A stretch of 7,534 nucleotides of DNA from Coraliomargarita sp. CAG:312 (GCA_000438015.1 FR901633.1:1-7534), one strand, 5' to 3'. Positions 1 to 6,470 are shown, counted from the stretch's first letter. Numbers and translations: made by a program. Notes: generated by a model from the sequence alone, not told the origin.

Positions 1-24
1 CAAGCCGTTGGGCATTTCAATAAT

Positions 25-819
25 CTATATCAAACCGTATCCAAGACGAGCCGATATTATATTTGCATAGTTTCTCACCTTTGCTCCAATTGACTCGAAA
101 TCCAGCTTTCCTATACGGTTCTGCGGGCCTGTAATCCATATCGACGCAATTGGATATCCGTGTGCGTCAAAAATAGGCGCACCTACGCAGTTTACCCCTT
201 CTATTTCCTCACCGTTATCGACGGAATATCCGCATGCGCGAACTTTTTCCAATTCTTTTTTGAAATCGGAAAGATTTGTAATTGTATTTTCGTTGAATTT
301 TACAAACTTCATGTTTGCGAGCTTTCTGGCAAGCTCGTCTTTCGGCAAATAGGCGAGAATCGCCTTTCCGGGAGCCGACGCGTTAAAGCAAATTCTCATT
401 CCTACTTCCCCCAAGAACTTAAAAGGATGCCTTCCGGGAGCCTGCTCTATCATAACGCATTCGTCCTCAAGCATGGTTCCGAGCATTGCGGTTTCGCCAA
501 GGTCGTCGCGCATACTTCGTATTACATCCATGCTCTTCTCGACAATATTGGACTCTCCGAAAGCCGCATATCCAAGAGCGGCAAGTTTTCTTGACATTCT
601 AACGACGCGGGCGTCGTTTACCACATAACCGCAGTCTTCAAGCGTGCAAACTATTCTGAATGTGCTGCTTTTAGAATAGTGAGTAATTTTTACAATTTCC
701 GGGATTGTAAGCCCGTCGGGATTTTTCGCCAAAAGTTCAAAAACTTCCAAAGCCCTTTTTAAATTGGGAACGTGGTAGCGTTCGTGGGAACCGCGTTTTA
801 ACTGTTGTTTTCTAGGCAT
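25..819 (-). CDS. IclR-family transcriptional regulator
   Basis: This is a 264-residue DNA-binding regulator with the usual IclR length and architecture. A winged helix-turn-helix spans about residues 17-75, with the recognition-helix region around THYSKSSTFRIVCTLEDCGYV. The C-terminal effector-binding domain spans about residues 90-262 and carries the family signature near residues 208-232 (GVNCVGAPIFDAHGYPIASI). Other typical segments are FNASAPGKAILAYLP and GYSVDNGEEIEGVN. Proteins of this family usually respond to small organic or sugar-derived ligands; the ligand cannot be read from the sequence. The ATG at 819 places a short basic tail before the HTH, and no strong Shine-Dalgarno precedes it. 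The gene follows cysE on the same strand but is separated by about 180 bases, so a shared operon is doubtful. A perfect TTGACA lies at 875-870 but has no convincing -10. Its target genes may lie outside the window. Confidence 0.95.
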   Translation of the reverse strand: MPRKQQLKRGSHERYHVPNLKRALEVFELLAKNPDGLTIPEIVKITHYSKSSTFRIVCTLEDCGYVVNDARVVRMSRKLAALGYAAFGESNIVEKSMDVIRSMRDDLGETAMLGTMLEDECVMIEQAPGRHPFKFLGEVGMRICFNASAPGKAILAYLPKDELARKLANMKFVKFNENTITNLSDFKKELEKVRACGYSVDNGEEIEGVNCVGAPIFDAHGYPIASIWITGPQNRIGKLDFESIGAKVRNYANIISARLGYGLI

Positions 820-1000
820 AAATCAAAGAATCTTTATTGTCTGTACGGATTACGGGAAAAAACTTCACATGTCAAATATCTTTGAATTTCAGATTTTACA
901 AGCGAACTTTATTGATTCCGCTAAAAGCTAAACCGCCGGCGCAGCCTCTGTGCAGCGCATTTTTCGGCAAGCGCATAAACCGCAGCAAGTATTCAAATAT

Positions 1001-1801
1001 TTATTTTGATGGAAAAAGCTTCTGGTTCATTCCCAAAGCAGGCTCGTCCTCAGTCGCCGAAGATACAGGATGGGCGGGAACTCCGGCTACCGTGGTGTGC
1101 GCTGGAACATCATCCAGAACAACGCTTCCGGCTCCTATTTTTGCCCCCCTGCCGATTTTTATGTTTCCAATCAGCTTTGCGCCAGCGCCTATTAGTACGC
1201 CGGACATTACCTTTGGATGCCTGTCTCCTGTTTCGTTGCCCGTCCCCCCCAAAGTGACTTCGTGGAGAATTGAAACGTTATCCTCCACGACTGAAGTCTC
1301 CCCTGCTACGAAGGAAGTAGCGTGGTCGAGCAATATGCCTCCGCCAAACCGGGCTGCAGGATGAATATCAACGCCGAAAATCTCGCTAGACAAGCTCTGG
1401 AAATAATATGCGGTATGCTTTCTGCCGTTCATCCAGAGCCAATGTGCGGCCCTATGCACGGTTATCGATTGAAAACCTTTAAAGTATAAAATGGGATTAA
1501 TGTAAGACTGGCAAGCGGGATCGCGCTCCTTTATGGCTATAATGTCCTTTACGACATTTTCGCGCATGGAGGAGTCCTTTGCAAAAGCCTCCTGGAAAAT
1601 TTGATATATCAGCACTTCCCCCATAGCATGCCGTCCCAGCTTGCGCGCCAAGCGCAAAGATATTGAGTCGAAGATGTCCTCGCGCGATAAAATTGTTTCG
1701 TCCAGCAAATTGGAAAGCGCGGGCTCCGACAAAGATATGCGGCGGGCTTCCTCTTTAATCAAAGTCCAGATTTCATCGACGCTTATTGGTGTATCATGCA
1801 T
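1001..1801 (-). CDS. cysE: Serine O-acetyltransferase
   Basis: This cytoplasmic enzyme transfers acetyl from acetyl-CoA to L-serine, giving O-acetylserine, the first step of cysteine synthesis. At 266 residues it matches the CysE family. Residues 1-140 form the helical N-terminal domain. Residues 145-245 form the left-handed beta-helix of hexapeptide repeats (VDIHPAARFGGGILLDHATS, VSILHEVTLGGTG, GVLIGAGAKLIGNIKIGRGA, then GAGSVVLDDVP). By alignment from memory to the E. coli enzyme, D94, D159, H160 and H195 occupy the active-site positions, with H160 in LDHAT and H195 in GDRHPK. The C terminus is short and ends FPSK. It lacks the terminal isoleucine tail that docks into cysteine synthase (CysK) in the enterobacterial enzyme. 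The ATG at 1801 has no clear Shine-Dalgarno; a possible TTGAAA (1842-1837)/TATTAT (1817-1812) pair with a 19-base spacer would give an almost leaderless transcript. The gene diverges from the lipoprotein at 1910. Confidence 0.96.
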   Translation of the reverse strand: MHDTPISVDEIWTLIKEEARRISLSEPALSNLLDETILSREDIFDSISLRLARKLGRHAMGEVLIYQIFQEAFAKDSSMRENVVKDIIAIKERDPACQSYINPILYFKGFQSITVHRAAHWLWMNGRKHTAYYFQSLSSEIFGVDIHPAARFGGGILLDHATSFVAGETSVVEDNVSILHEVTLGGTGNETGDRHPKVMSGVLIGAGAKLIGNIKIGRGAKIGAGSVVLDDVPAHTTVAGVPAHPVSSATEDEPALGMNQKLFPSK

Positions 1802-1909
1802 AATTATTTTTATAATACTGGAAGATGCCGCAGATATTTCAACAATATTTGCCGGTTTATTTTAATTATTTGTTTGAAACGCCTTTCAAAAAAAAACATT
1901 CTGTCCGGC

Positions 1910-2557
1910 ATGAAAAATATTATCGCTACTTTTGCTTGCGCATTGTCGGCATTACTATGCGGATGCTCCACAACACAAGAACTCAACGACGGCGCAAGCT
2001 TTGAAGGGCTAAAAAAATTTTATGTAGAAAACTCATCGGGAGGAGATTCGTTTTTTAGGGAATTCGGAGACCCCCAGGCGGTAAACCAATCGCTGAAGAA
2101 TTTTATTGTGGACTACTTAAAAACAAAAGGCTTTGCGCCAGTCGCAGAAAAAGGCAATGCAGAAATAATATTCCGCCCATTATGGAGCGAGTCTATACGC
2201 CCGTATGGAGACACCATCGGGAACTTGCCTATATCCGTCAACTCCCAGATGTTTAACTCTACGCAGACCTATCTTACATTGGAAATACAAGCGATACTCC
2301 CCAACGACGATAAAATATGGGCGTGGAGAGGATTTGCCCCGGAGGAGATAACCCAGAATAATTTTTCCGACGGAACGCTGAAAGATATGGTGGTATGGTG
2401 CCTAGAATATTTCCCTCCCGAAAAATACCCGTCGCGCCTCCAGGAGCATAAAGAGCAGAAGGAAAAACAGCGCATACTGTCGGAGCAAAATCCGTTCAAG
2501 GAAGTGCTGATAAAAGAAAGGGAGCGCGTGGACAACCAAATAAAAGCGCAGAACTAG
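1910..2557 (+). CDS. DUF4136-like outer-membrane lipoprotein
   Basis: This is a 215-residue predicted lipoprotein of unknown function. The start is set at ATG 1910, because from there the protein opens with a clean lipoprotein signal (MKNIIATFACALSALLCGC) whose lipidated cysteine is C19. The longer frame from 1796 would bury that signal behind 38 residues and overlap the cysE start. Residues 30-170 match the pattern I know for DUF4136: a FEGLKKFYV opening, a LKNFIVDYLKTKGF helix, an AEIIFRP strand, then WAWRGF and a closing LEYFPPEKYP, close to the LA.FPP end of that family. A strongly charged tail (about residues 175-215, EHKEQKEKQR onward) looks helical or coiled-coil and extends beyond the usual domain end. 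There is no strong Shine-Dalgarno. It is transcribed away from cysE across a 108-base gap. The family assignment is from pattern memory, not a search. Confidence 0.8.
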   Translation: MKNIIATFACALSALLCGCSTTQELNDGASFEGLKKFYVENSSGGDSFFREFGDPQAVNQSLKNFIVDYLKTKGFAPVAEKGNAEIIFRPLWSESIRPYGDTIGNLPISVNSQMFNSTQTYLTLEIQAILPNDDKIWAWRGFAPEEITQNNFSDGTLKDMVVWCLEYFPPEKYPSRLQEHKEQKEKQRILSEQNPFKEVLIKERERVDNQIKAQN

Positions 2558-2572
2558 TCCAGCCAACATAAT

Positions 2573-2608
2573 GCCAGCCTATAGCGTAAATCCGCGTATA
2601 AAACTGGC
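2573..2608 (+). other. Imperfect stem-loop after the lipoprotein gene
   Basis: GCCAG (2573-2577) can pair with CTGGC (2604-2608), TATA (2580-2583) with TATA (2597-2600), and GCG (2584-2586) with CGC (2593-2595). The last pair closes a six-base loop; there is a small internal loop and one bulged G. The stem begins 15 bases after the stop at 2557 and has no T-tract after it. It could protect the mRNA 3' end or be a weak terminator. The rest of the gap up to the tRNA shows no gene I can support. Confidence 0.3.
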
Positions 2609-2832
2609 GGAGCGGCTAAAATTCGGGTTGCGGCATCTCCTGTTATATCGGCAAAAAAATGGCTTTGACTTTTAAACGTTTTTCTGAATACTTTTTTAAA
2701 TTACAATTTTTTAATGAGACATCCGTAAAATGCCATGGAGCGTTTGAGGCTTGAAAAAAATTCATAAACCGAGAAAACGTTCACTGACGGATAAAAACTC
2801 TGAAAAGAGCGAATTTCAACGATCTTAAGAGG

Positions 2833-2913
2833 GCTCGGGTGGCGGAATGGTAGACGCAGCGGACTTAAAATCCGCCGAGTAAAATCGTACGGGTTCAAGT
2901 CCCGTCCCGAGTA
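2833..2913 (+). tRNA. tRNA-Leu (anticodon UAA)
   Basis: A full cloverleaf can be drawn. The acceptor strand is GCTCGGG (2833-2839) with CCCGAGT (2906-2912). The D region contains GAATGGTAGA. The anticodon stem GCGGA (2859-2863) pairs with TCCGC (2871-2875) around loop CTTAAAA, with anticodon TAA at 2866-2868. The long class II variable arm has a CGA/TCG stem (2876-2887). The T stem ACGGG (2889-2893) pairs with CCCGT (2901-2905) around TTCAAGT. The discriminator is A2913, as expected for leucine. The 3' CCA is not encoded, since CCG follows, so it must be added by a nucleotidyltransferase. The first acceptor pair is a G-U wobble rather than G-C. The tRNA stands alone with no other tRNA beside it. 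Confidence 0.96.
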
Positions 2914-3028
2914 CCGCTTATGAAGCCGACCCAGGCTGTAGCGATTATTTTATTTATAAGCTATGGCTCCAACAATATTTAGTCTCGGTTAAATTTTAAC
3001 GCCAAGACGTTATAGATGTTTTGTTTTT

Positions 3029-3057
3029 TTGACACGCCCATTTTTGCATGGCTGAAT
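3029..3057 (+). promoter_or_regulatory. Candidate promoter for the flavoprotein gene
   Basis: A perfect TTGACA (3029-3034) is followed after 17 bases by CTGAAT (3052-3057), which matches only half of the -10 consensus. It would give a leader of roughly 65 bases before the start at 3129. An alternative reading uses the AT-rich TATATA just upstream of the ribosome site. The assignment is tentative. Confidence 0.3.
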
Positions 3058-3128
3058 TTTAATTTTGCAAAACCTGTCCGAAATATTAGCGTTTTGCCGA
3101 CGCAAATATATAGAAAGGAAATTCTAGG

Positions 3129-3764
3129 ATGAAAGCTCTACTGATAAACGGCAGCCCAAGAAATAACGGCAATACTTTTATAGCGCTCTCGGAAGCGGCA
3201 AAAGCCCTGAATGAAAACGGCGTAGAAACTGAAATCTTGCCAATAGGGACAAGGGCCGTCCAGGGATGCATCGCATGCTATAAGTGCGCAGAGCTGGGCA
3301 GATGCGTATTTGGCGACGATTTATACAACAAAGCGAGAGAAAAATCCATCGAAGCCGACGCCATTATAATCGGATCTCCAACTTATTACGCAGGTCCCAA
3401 CGGCTCTCTATGCGCGCTGTTGGACAGATTGTTTTTCTCGTGCAGAGAACATCTTCAATATAAGCCTGGAGCCGCTGTCGCAGTATGCCGAAGGGGCGGA
3501 GCGAGCGCAGTTTTTGACCGGCTAAACAAGTATTTCACAATTACAAATATGCCCGTAGTATCGTCGCAATATTGGAATAGCGTGCACGGGCTGCATCCTG
3601 GAGAGGCGTCACAAGACAGCGAGGGACTGCAAACAATGCGGGTGCTGGGAAGAAATATCGCATGGATGTTAAAAAAGCTAAAAGGACAAACAGCCACAAT
3701 TCCGCAGGCGGAACCCAGAATAATGACCAACTTTATCCGCCCTGACGAAACAATCGCAGACTAG
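3129..3764 (+). CDS. Isf-like flavodoxin-family oxidoreductase
   Basis: This 211-residue flavodoxin-fold protein belongs to the NADPH-dependent FMN reductase / iron-sulfur flavoprotein (Isf) group. The N terminus MKALLINGSPRNNGNT is the beta1 strand and FMN-phosphate loop (residues 8-16). IIIGSPTYYAGPNGSLCALLDR (79-100) is the second flavin-binding segment. Between them, C47, C50, C53 and C59 form a CX2CX2CX5C motif (GCIACYKCAELGRC), the compact spacing that ligates a 4Fe-4S cluster in archaeal Isf. Many bacterial relatives keep the cysteines with no cluster shown, so cluster binding is inference. It probably moves electrons between a reduced carrier and FMN; the partner and substrate are unknown. 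The start is well supported by AGAAAGGA about 9 bases upstream, one of the few good Shine-Dalgarno sites here. It ends 106 bases before the glycosidase start chosen here, with no link in function evident. Confidence 0.88.
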   Translation: MKALLINGSPRNNGNTFIALSEAAKALNENGVETEILPIGTRAVQGCIACYKCAELGRCVFGDDLYNKAREKSIEADAIIIGSPTYYAGPNGSLCALLDRLFFSCREHLQYKPGAAVAVCRRGGASAVFDRLNKYFTITNMPVVSSQYWNSVHGLHPGEASQDSEGLQTMRVLGRNIAWMLKKLKGQTATIPQAEPRIMTNFIRPDETIAD

Positions 3765-3828
3765 CAAAAATCCGTTTTCCCTGTGTTTTACAAGAACCAT
3801 AGCCTTATAAACCACCCAGGAAACCTCC

Positions 3829-3842
3829 ATAAGAATTCTTAT
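3829..3842. repeat. 14-bp perfect palindrome upstream of the glycosidase gene
   Basis: ATAAGAATTCTTAT reads the same on both strands and sits directly before the GTG at 3844 and 29 bases before the ATG at 3871. Its position could suit a repressor or activator site. It may also be chance in AT-rich DNA. Confidence 0.3.
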
Positions 3843-3870
3843 TGTGCGAAGAAAATTTTACTGTATTTCT

Positions 3871-5028
3871 ATGAGACCATATTGCTGCTTTATATTTCCC
3901 GCCATTGCAAAAAGAGTATTTTTTGAGGCTGCCGCAGCTTTGTTCATACCTTTTGCTGCGCCGCTGTTTTTCGCGCTGCACTGTTCCGCCGAACCGTCTA
4001 TCAGTCCGGCATCCGCTCCTCAAAAAGTCCATCCTGAGCGCGTCTCCGAAGAAAAAATGCTTGAGATCTACGAAGAAGTAAAAACTCCCTACAAATACGG
4101 AGTAGTTGTGGAGGCGCCGCAAGGCATGCTTGCAGATTCGCCGAGCGTCTTCCAGAAAGGCGGTAAATGGTATATGTATTATATAATCCAAGACGGCGCC
4201 GGATACAGCACCCATATTGCCGAAAGTTGCGACTTGCTGAACTGGACATACAAAGGCGAAATTTTAAAACGCAAAAACAACTCAGACTGGGACAGCCAAC
4301 AATCCGCCGGATACGCCGCACTATTCGATTATAATTGGGGGGGCTCAAACACTCTGGAGAATTTTGGAGGCAAATATTGGATGTCGTACTTGGGCGGAGC
4401 GTTAAAAGGGTATGAAACCGACCCGCTTTCAATAGGCTTGGCATGCGCCGCAGACTGTTCGCAAGCCTATGAATGGGAGCGGATTCCACGCCCAATATTG
4501 TCTCCGTCAGATGCCGACAGCCGCCATTTTGAGAAGTTAACCCTCTATAAAAGCAATATAATTTGGGACAAAAACATGACTCTAGGCTCGCGGTTTGTCA
4601 TGTACTACAACGCAAAAACCGAATCCGGCTACGAGCGCATAGGAATCGCGGTTTCGGACGACATGCTCAACTGGAAGCGCTACGGCAAAGACGCTGTTAT
4701 AGACAATGGGAAAGGGCTTTCGGGAGACCCTCAAATTGTGAAAATCGGAGACGTATGGGTTATGTTTTATTTCGGAGCCGGCTGGGCTAACCAAGGCAGC
4801 CGCGCAGCGGCATTTGACACATTCGCATGTTCCTACGATTTGAAAAATTGGACAAAATGGACAGGGAAAAACCTTGTAGAGCCCTCAGAAAGTTTCGACA
4901 AAACCTATGCCCACAAACCCTGGATTTTGAAGCACAACGGCATAGTATACCATTTTTATTGCGCGGTCGGAGATAGAGGGCGAAACATCGCTCTTGCGAC
5001 GTCAAAAGACTTGCGTGGAAAAAAATAA
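3871..5028 (+). CDS. Exported five-bladed beta-propeller glycosidase (GH43/GH117/GH130-like)
   Basis: The product is predicted to be exported and to cleave glycans, with unknown sugar specificity. Five copies of a blade-core pattern can be seen, numbered from the GTG at 3844: GGKWYMYY (106-113), GGKYWMSY (175-182), SRFVMYYN (249-256), GDVWVMFY (302-309) and NGIVYHFY (365-372). S-x-D-LxNW type loops recur at 129-134, 271-277 and 330-336. This is the architecture of GH43-like glycosidases. D98 in LADSPS fits the first-blade general base; D295 in SGDPQI and H357 in AHKPWI are other likely active-site residues. The order ends with IALATSKDL, typical of the last blade. The ATG at 3871 is preferred because it begins a signal peptide (MRPYCC, then a hydrophobic run ending HCSA). 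The GTG at 3844 is possible and would give 394 residues. Neither start has a good Shine-Dalgarno. The gene converges on the next one, and the two may share a substrate. Confidence 0.85.
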   Translation: MRPYCCFIFPAIAKRVFFEAAAALFIPFAAPLFFALHCSAEPSISPASAPQKVHPERVSEEKMLEIYEEVKTPYKYGVVVEAPQGMLADSPSVFQKGGKWYMYYIIQDGAGYSTHIAESCDLLNWTYKGEILKRKNNSDWDSQQSAGYAALFDYNWGGSNTLENFGGKYWMSYLGGALKGYETDPLSIGLACAADCSQAYEWERIPRPILSPSDADSRHFEKLTLYKSNIIWDKNMTLGSRFVMYYNAKTESGYERIGIAVSDDMLNWKRYGKDAVIDNGKGLSGDPQIVKIGDVWVMFYFGAGWANQGSRAAAFDTFACSYDLKNWTKWTGKNLVEPSESFDKTYAHKPWILKHNGIVYHFYCAVGDRGRNIALATSKDLRGKK

Positions 5029-5048
5029 AAACAACAAATAATCCGAAA

Positions 5049-5088
5049 TTAAACTGCCAATATTTGCGCGCAAATATTGGCAGTTTAA
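5049..5088. repeat. Perfect 40-bp palindrome between convergent genes
   Basis: Twenty-base arms meet with no spacer; the centre is TTTGCGCGCAAA, and the outer ends are TTAAACTGCC and GGCAGTTTAA. The symmetry breaks at 5048/5089. It starts 20 bases after the glycosidase stop and would fold into a very stable hairpin in RNA from either strand. No second copy is seen in the window. It probably works as a two-way terminator stem, though no T-tract follows it directly; a protein-binding site or the trace of a small palindromic element are alternatives. Confidence 0.85.
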
Positions 5089-5119
5089 ATAGAGCGGCAG
5101 AAACTTGTCGCTTCTATTT
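5087..5119. terminator. Second hairpin, probable bidirectional terminator
   Basis: AAATAGA (5087-5093) plus GCGGCA (5094-5099) pairs with TGTCGC (5106-5111) and TCTATTT (5113-5119) around the loop GAAACT, with one bulged T and one G-U pair. The 3' arm ends in TATTTTATC, giving a short U-rich tail on the plus strand. It abuts the 40-bp palindrome and shares its last two bases. Lying between two genes that end toward each other, it most simply terminates the propeller-glycosidase transcript and perhaps the opposing one. Confidence 0.6.
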
Positions 5120-5362
5120 TATCACCCTGCAATGCAGCGTATAATTTTTCCTTTTTATTTTGCGCAATTTTTCGGCATTAAGAATGTTGGAGAACGTAAA
5201 AAGACCCGACCGAATCAATAAAATGAAATCCTAAATATTTGCGCTACTTCTTATATTTTTCCAATAGAAAATAAGGAATCGCGGAACAAGGAAGTTCAAG
5301 AATATTCCATGTTTCCCGCAATAAGTTGCAGCGCATTTTTTTGAAAGGCAATACGCCTATTT
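5120..5362. other. Intergenic spacer, no gene seen
   Basis: The spacer between the hairpins and the 3' end of the split gene is AT-rich, and I see no credible coding frame or RNA gene in it. A small AGGC/GCCT stem (5346-5349 with 5355-5358) followed by ATTTTT on the plus strand lies directly beside the stop at 5363. It is too short to call a terminator with confidence. Confidence 0.5.
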
Positions 5363-6007
5363 TTAATGGTTTAAAACTTTTCCGTTAAAAACCCTCGCCA
5401 ATACGGCTATGTTTAGTTCGTCTCCTTTGAGCGCAGAGATATCTGAGCCCAAGTAATAAGACACTGGTTTCATTAAAAATCCATCTGAAGGCTTTGCAAA
5501 ACCGTACAATCCCACGCCGTTTTTTAAAGAGTCCGCAGCAGTAGAAAACGGATCGCTGCCGTTCCAGGCGGCAAGGCACGTTATAAGCCTTGCGCCAGGT
5601 TTTACCATTGCCCGCATTGCGCGCGTCTTTTCAATGTCTCCGTGTTCGTTCATAAGCCAATCTGCCTGCGCGAACATCTTGCTTTCTGCCACATCCGGAC
5701 TATTTACGTTCTCGTTTGTTATCCATATAAGGCAGTCTGAATCCGCTCTTTTTACAGTTTCATAGACGGCTTTCCAGAGCCTGGCTATGGAAAGCCTGCG
5801 AAACTCCGCCTCTTCCGACTTGGTTATGTTTTCTTTTCCAGGAAAACGCTTCCCGGTCAATTCAAAATACATTTCGCGTTCGCATTCCAGCCATTTTAGG
5901 GGTTTGGGCGCGCCGTTTAGCGAATTCCCAGCGGGAGTCCATATCCAATCCAACATTATCCCATGAGGCTTAGCTATTTCAATAGTCTCCTTGATTGACG
6001 CGCACAA
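5363..6007 (-). CDS. C-terminal half of the split glycosidase-like protein
   Basis: This frame has no initiation signal of its own; its first possible start is a TTG at 6007 inside the upstream frame, with no Shine-Dalgarno, so it is best read as the continuation of the 6470 gene. It contains the strand PHGIMLDWIWTP (about residues 14-25), a helix-rich middle (FRRLSIARLWKAVYETVKRA), then further barrel strands (DCLIWITNENV, ADWLMNEHGD, GARLITCLAAW, GVGLYGFAKP). D20 in MLDW is the likely nucleophile or base position by analogy with fucosidase-like barrels. The protein ends normally at TAA, so only the junction is damaged. Confidence 0.65.
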   Translation of the reverse strand: MCASIKETIEIAKPHGIMLDWIWTPAGNSLNGAPKPLKWLECEREMYFELTGKRFPGKENITKSEEAEFRRLSIARLWKAVYETVKRADSDCLIWITNENVNSPDVAESKMFAQADWLMNEHGDIEKTRAMRAMVKPGARLITCLAAWNGSDPFSTAADSLKNGVGLYGFAKPSDGFLMKPVSYYLGSDISALKGDELNIAVLARVFNGKVLNH

Positions 6008-6470
6008 AATATTTGATATACTCTAGCGTAAAAGGTATGTGCGGAGAAGATGGCGTTCCGTAGGACAATTCCGGATGCTCCAAGCCCCACTTTGTGTTGG
6101 CTCCAACACAAAAATAGGCAAATACTTTTATGTTTTTCTCTTTTCCGATTTTCACCATTTCAGTAAGCAAATCATACTTCAGCCTCGGCTGCGGCGGCAC
6201 TACCTTTCCGCCTTTATACCATGCGTAGCCGTTGCACGACACTCCAAAAGAATGCACCGCGTTGCACCCCATGCCTTCATACCAGCGCATGAGTTCTTTG
6301 GGGTTTGCATCCGCCCATCTGCCCGGCGCTGCGAAAGAATTTATATATTTGTCGGGAGAATCCCAGTTGTAGTCTATATTATACGCCCTTATTTGCCCGC
6401 CGCCTGCGTACAAGGAAGCGGCGCACAAGCAAGCAGATAAAATCAATAAACGCAAAACAATTCCTGCCAT
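5979..6470 (-). CDS. N-terminal half of the split glycosidase-like protein
   Basis: This 163-residue frame starts at ATG 6470, supported by AGAGAGGA about 5 bases upstream, one of the best Shine-Dalgarno sites in the window. Residues 1-22 (MAGIVLR, then a hydrophobic run to SLYA) are a probable signal peptide. LSAC at 11-14 resembles a lipobox, but the hydrophobic stretch before it is too short, so type I cleavage after A22 is preferred. The mature part has the early strands and helices of a TIM barrel: GMGCNAVHSFGVSCNGYAWY (67-85), a helix LLTEMVKIGKEKN (101-113), and the strand IKVFAYFCVGANTKWG (114-129). The last six residues are out-of-frame sequence. Alone it would be an incomplete barrel. 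Confidence 0.75.
   Translation of the reverse strand: MAGIVLRLLILSACLCAASLYAGGGQIRAYNIDYNWDSPDKYINSFAAPGRWADANPKELMRWYEGMGCNAVHSFGVSCNGYAWYKGGKVVPPQPRLKYDLLTEMVKIGKEKNIKVFAYFCVGANTKWGLEHPELSYGTPSSPHIPFTLEYIKYFVRVNQGDY

Larger units (their letters stand above)
5363..6470 (-). pseudogene. Frameshifted exported TIM-barrel glycosidase-like gene
   Basis: Two minus-strand frames together make one protein of about 368 residues. The first frame runs well to EYIKYFVR (R157), then drifts into VNQGDY and TGA at 5979. The second frame picks up at SIKETIEIAKPHGIMLDW. Joining R157 to that serine removes one base near 5999; a loss of two bases would also explain it. The first frame closes at 5979 and the second has a TAG at 6025-6023, so the lesion lies between 5979 and about 6022. 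The composite resembles secreted TIM-barrel proteins of the fucosidase-like / hypothetical glycosyl hydrolase groups. MLDWIWTP would be a barrel strand ending in a likely catalytic aspartate. No other stop interrupts either half, so the lesion is recent or a sequencing or assembly error. Confidence 0.75.

Noticed and set aside
837..1364. Plus-strand frame of 175 codons opposite cysE
   Set aside because: It is antisense to the conserved beta-helix of CysE; its proline-rich, low-complexity look is what an antisense frame of hexapeptide repeats would give.
1796..1909. N-terminal extension of the DUF4136-like lipoprotein to an ATG at 1796
   Set aside because: It would put 38 residues before a clear lipoprotein signal and overlap the cysE start codon, which shares the palindrome ATGCAT with it.
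2701..2898. Minus-strand 65-codon frame over the tRNA
   Set aside because: It overlaps the whole first part of tRNA-Leu and has no recognisable domain or ribosome site.
2997..3027. Terminator after the tRNA from TAACG/CGTTA followed by a T-rich run
   Set aside because: The stem is only five mostly AT pairs and the T-run starts several bases away, about 85 bases after the tRNA.
4001..4495. Minus-strand frame of 164 codons inside the propeller glycosidase
   Set aside because: It is a shadow of a gene with five clear blade motifs and has no domain of its own.
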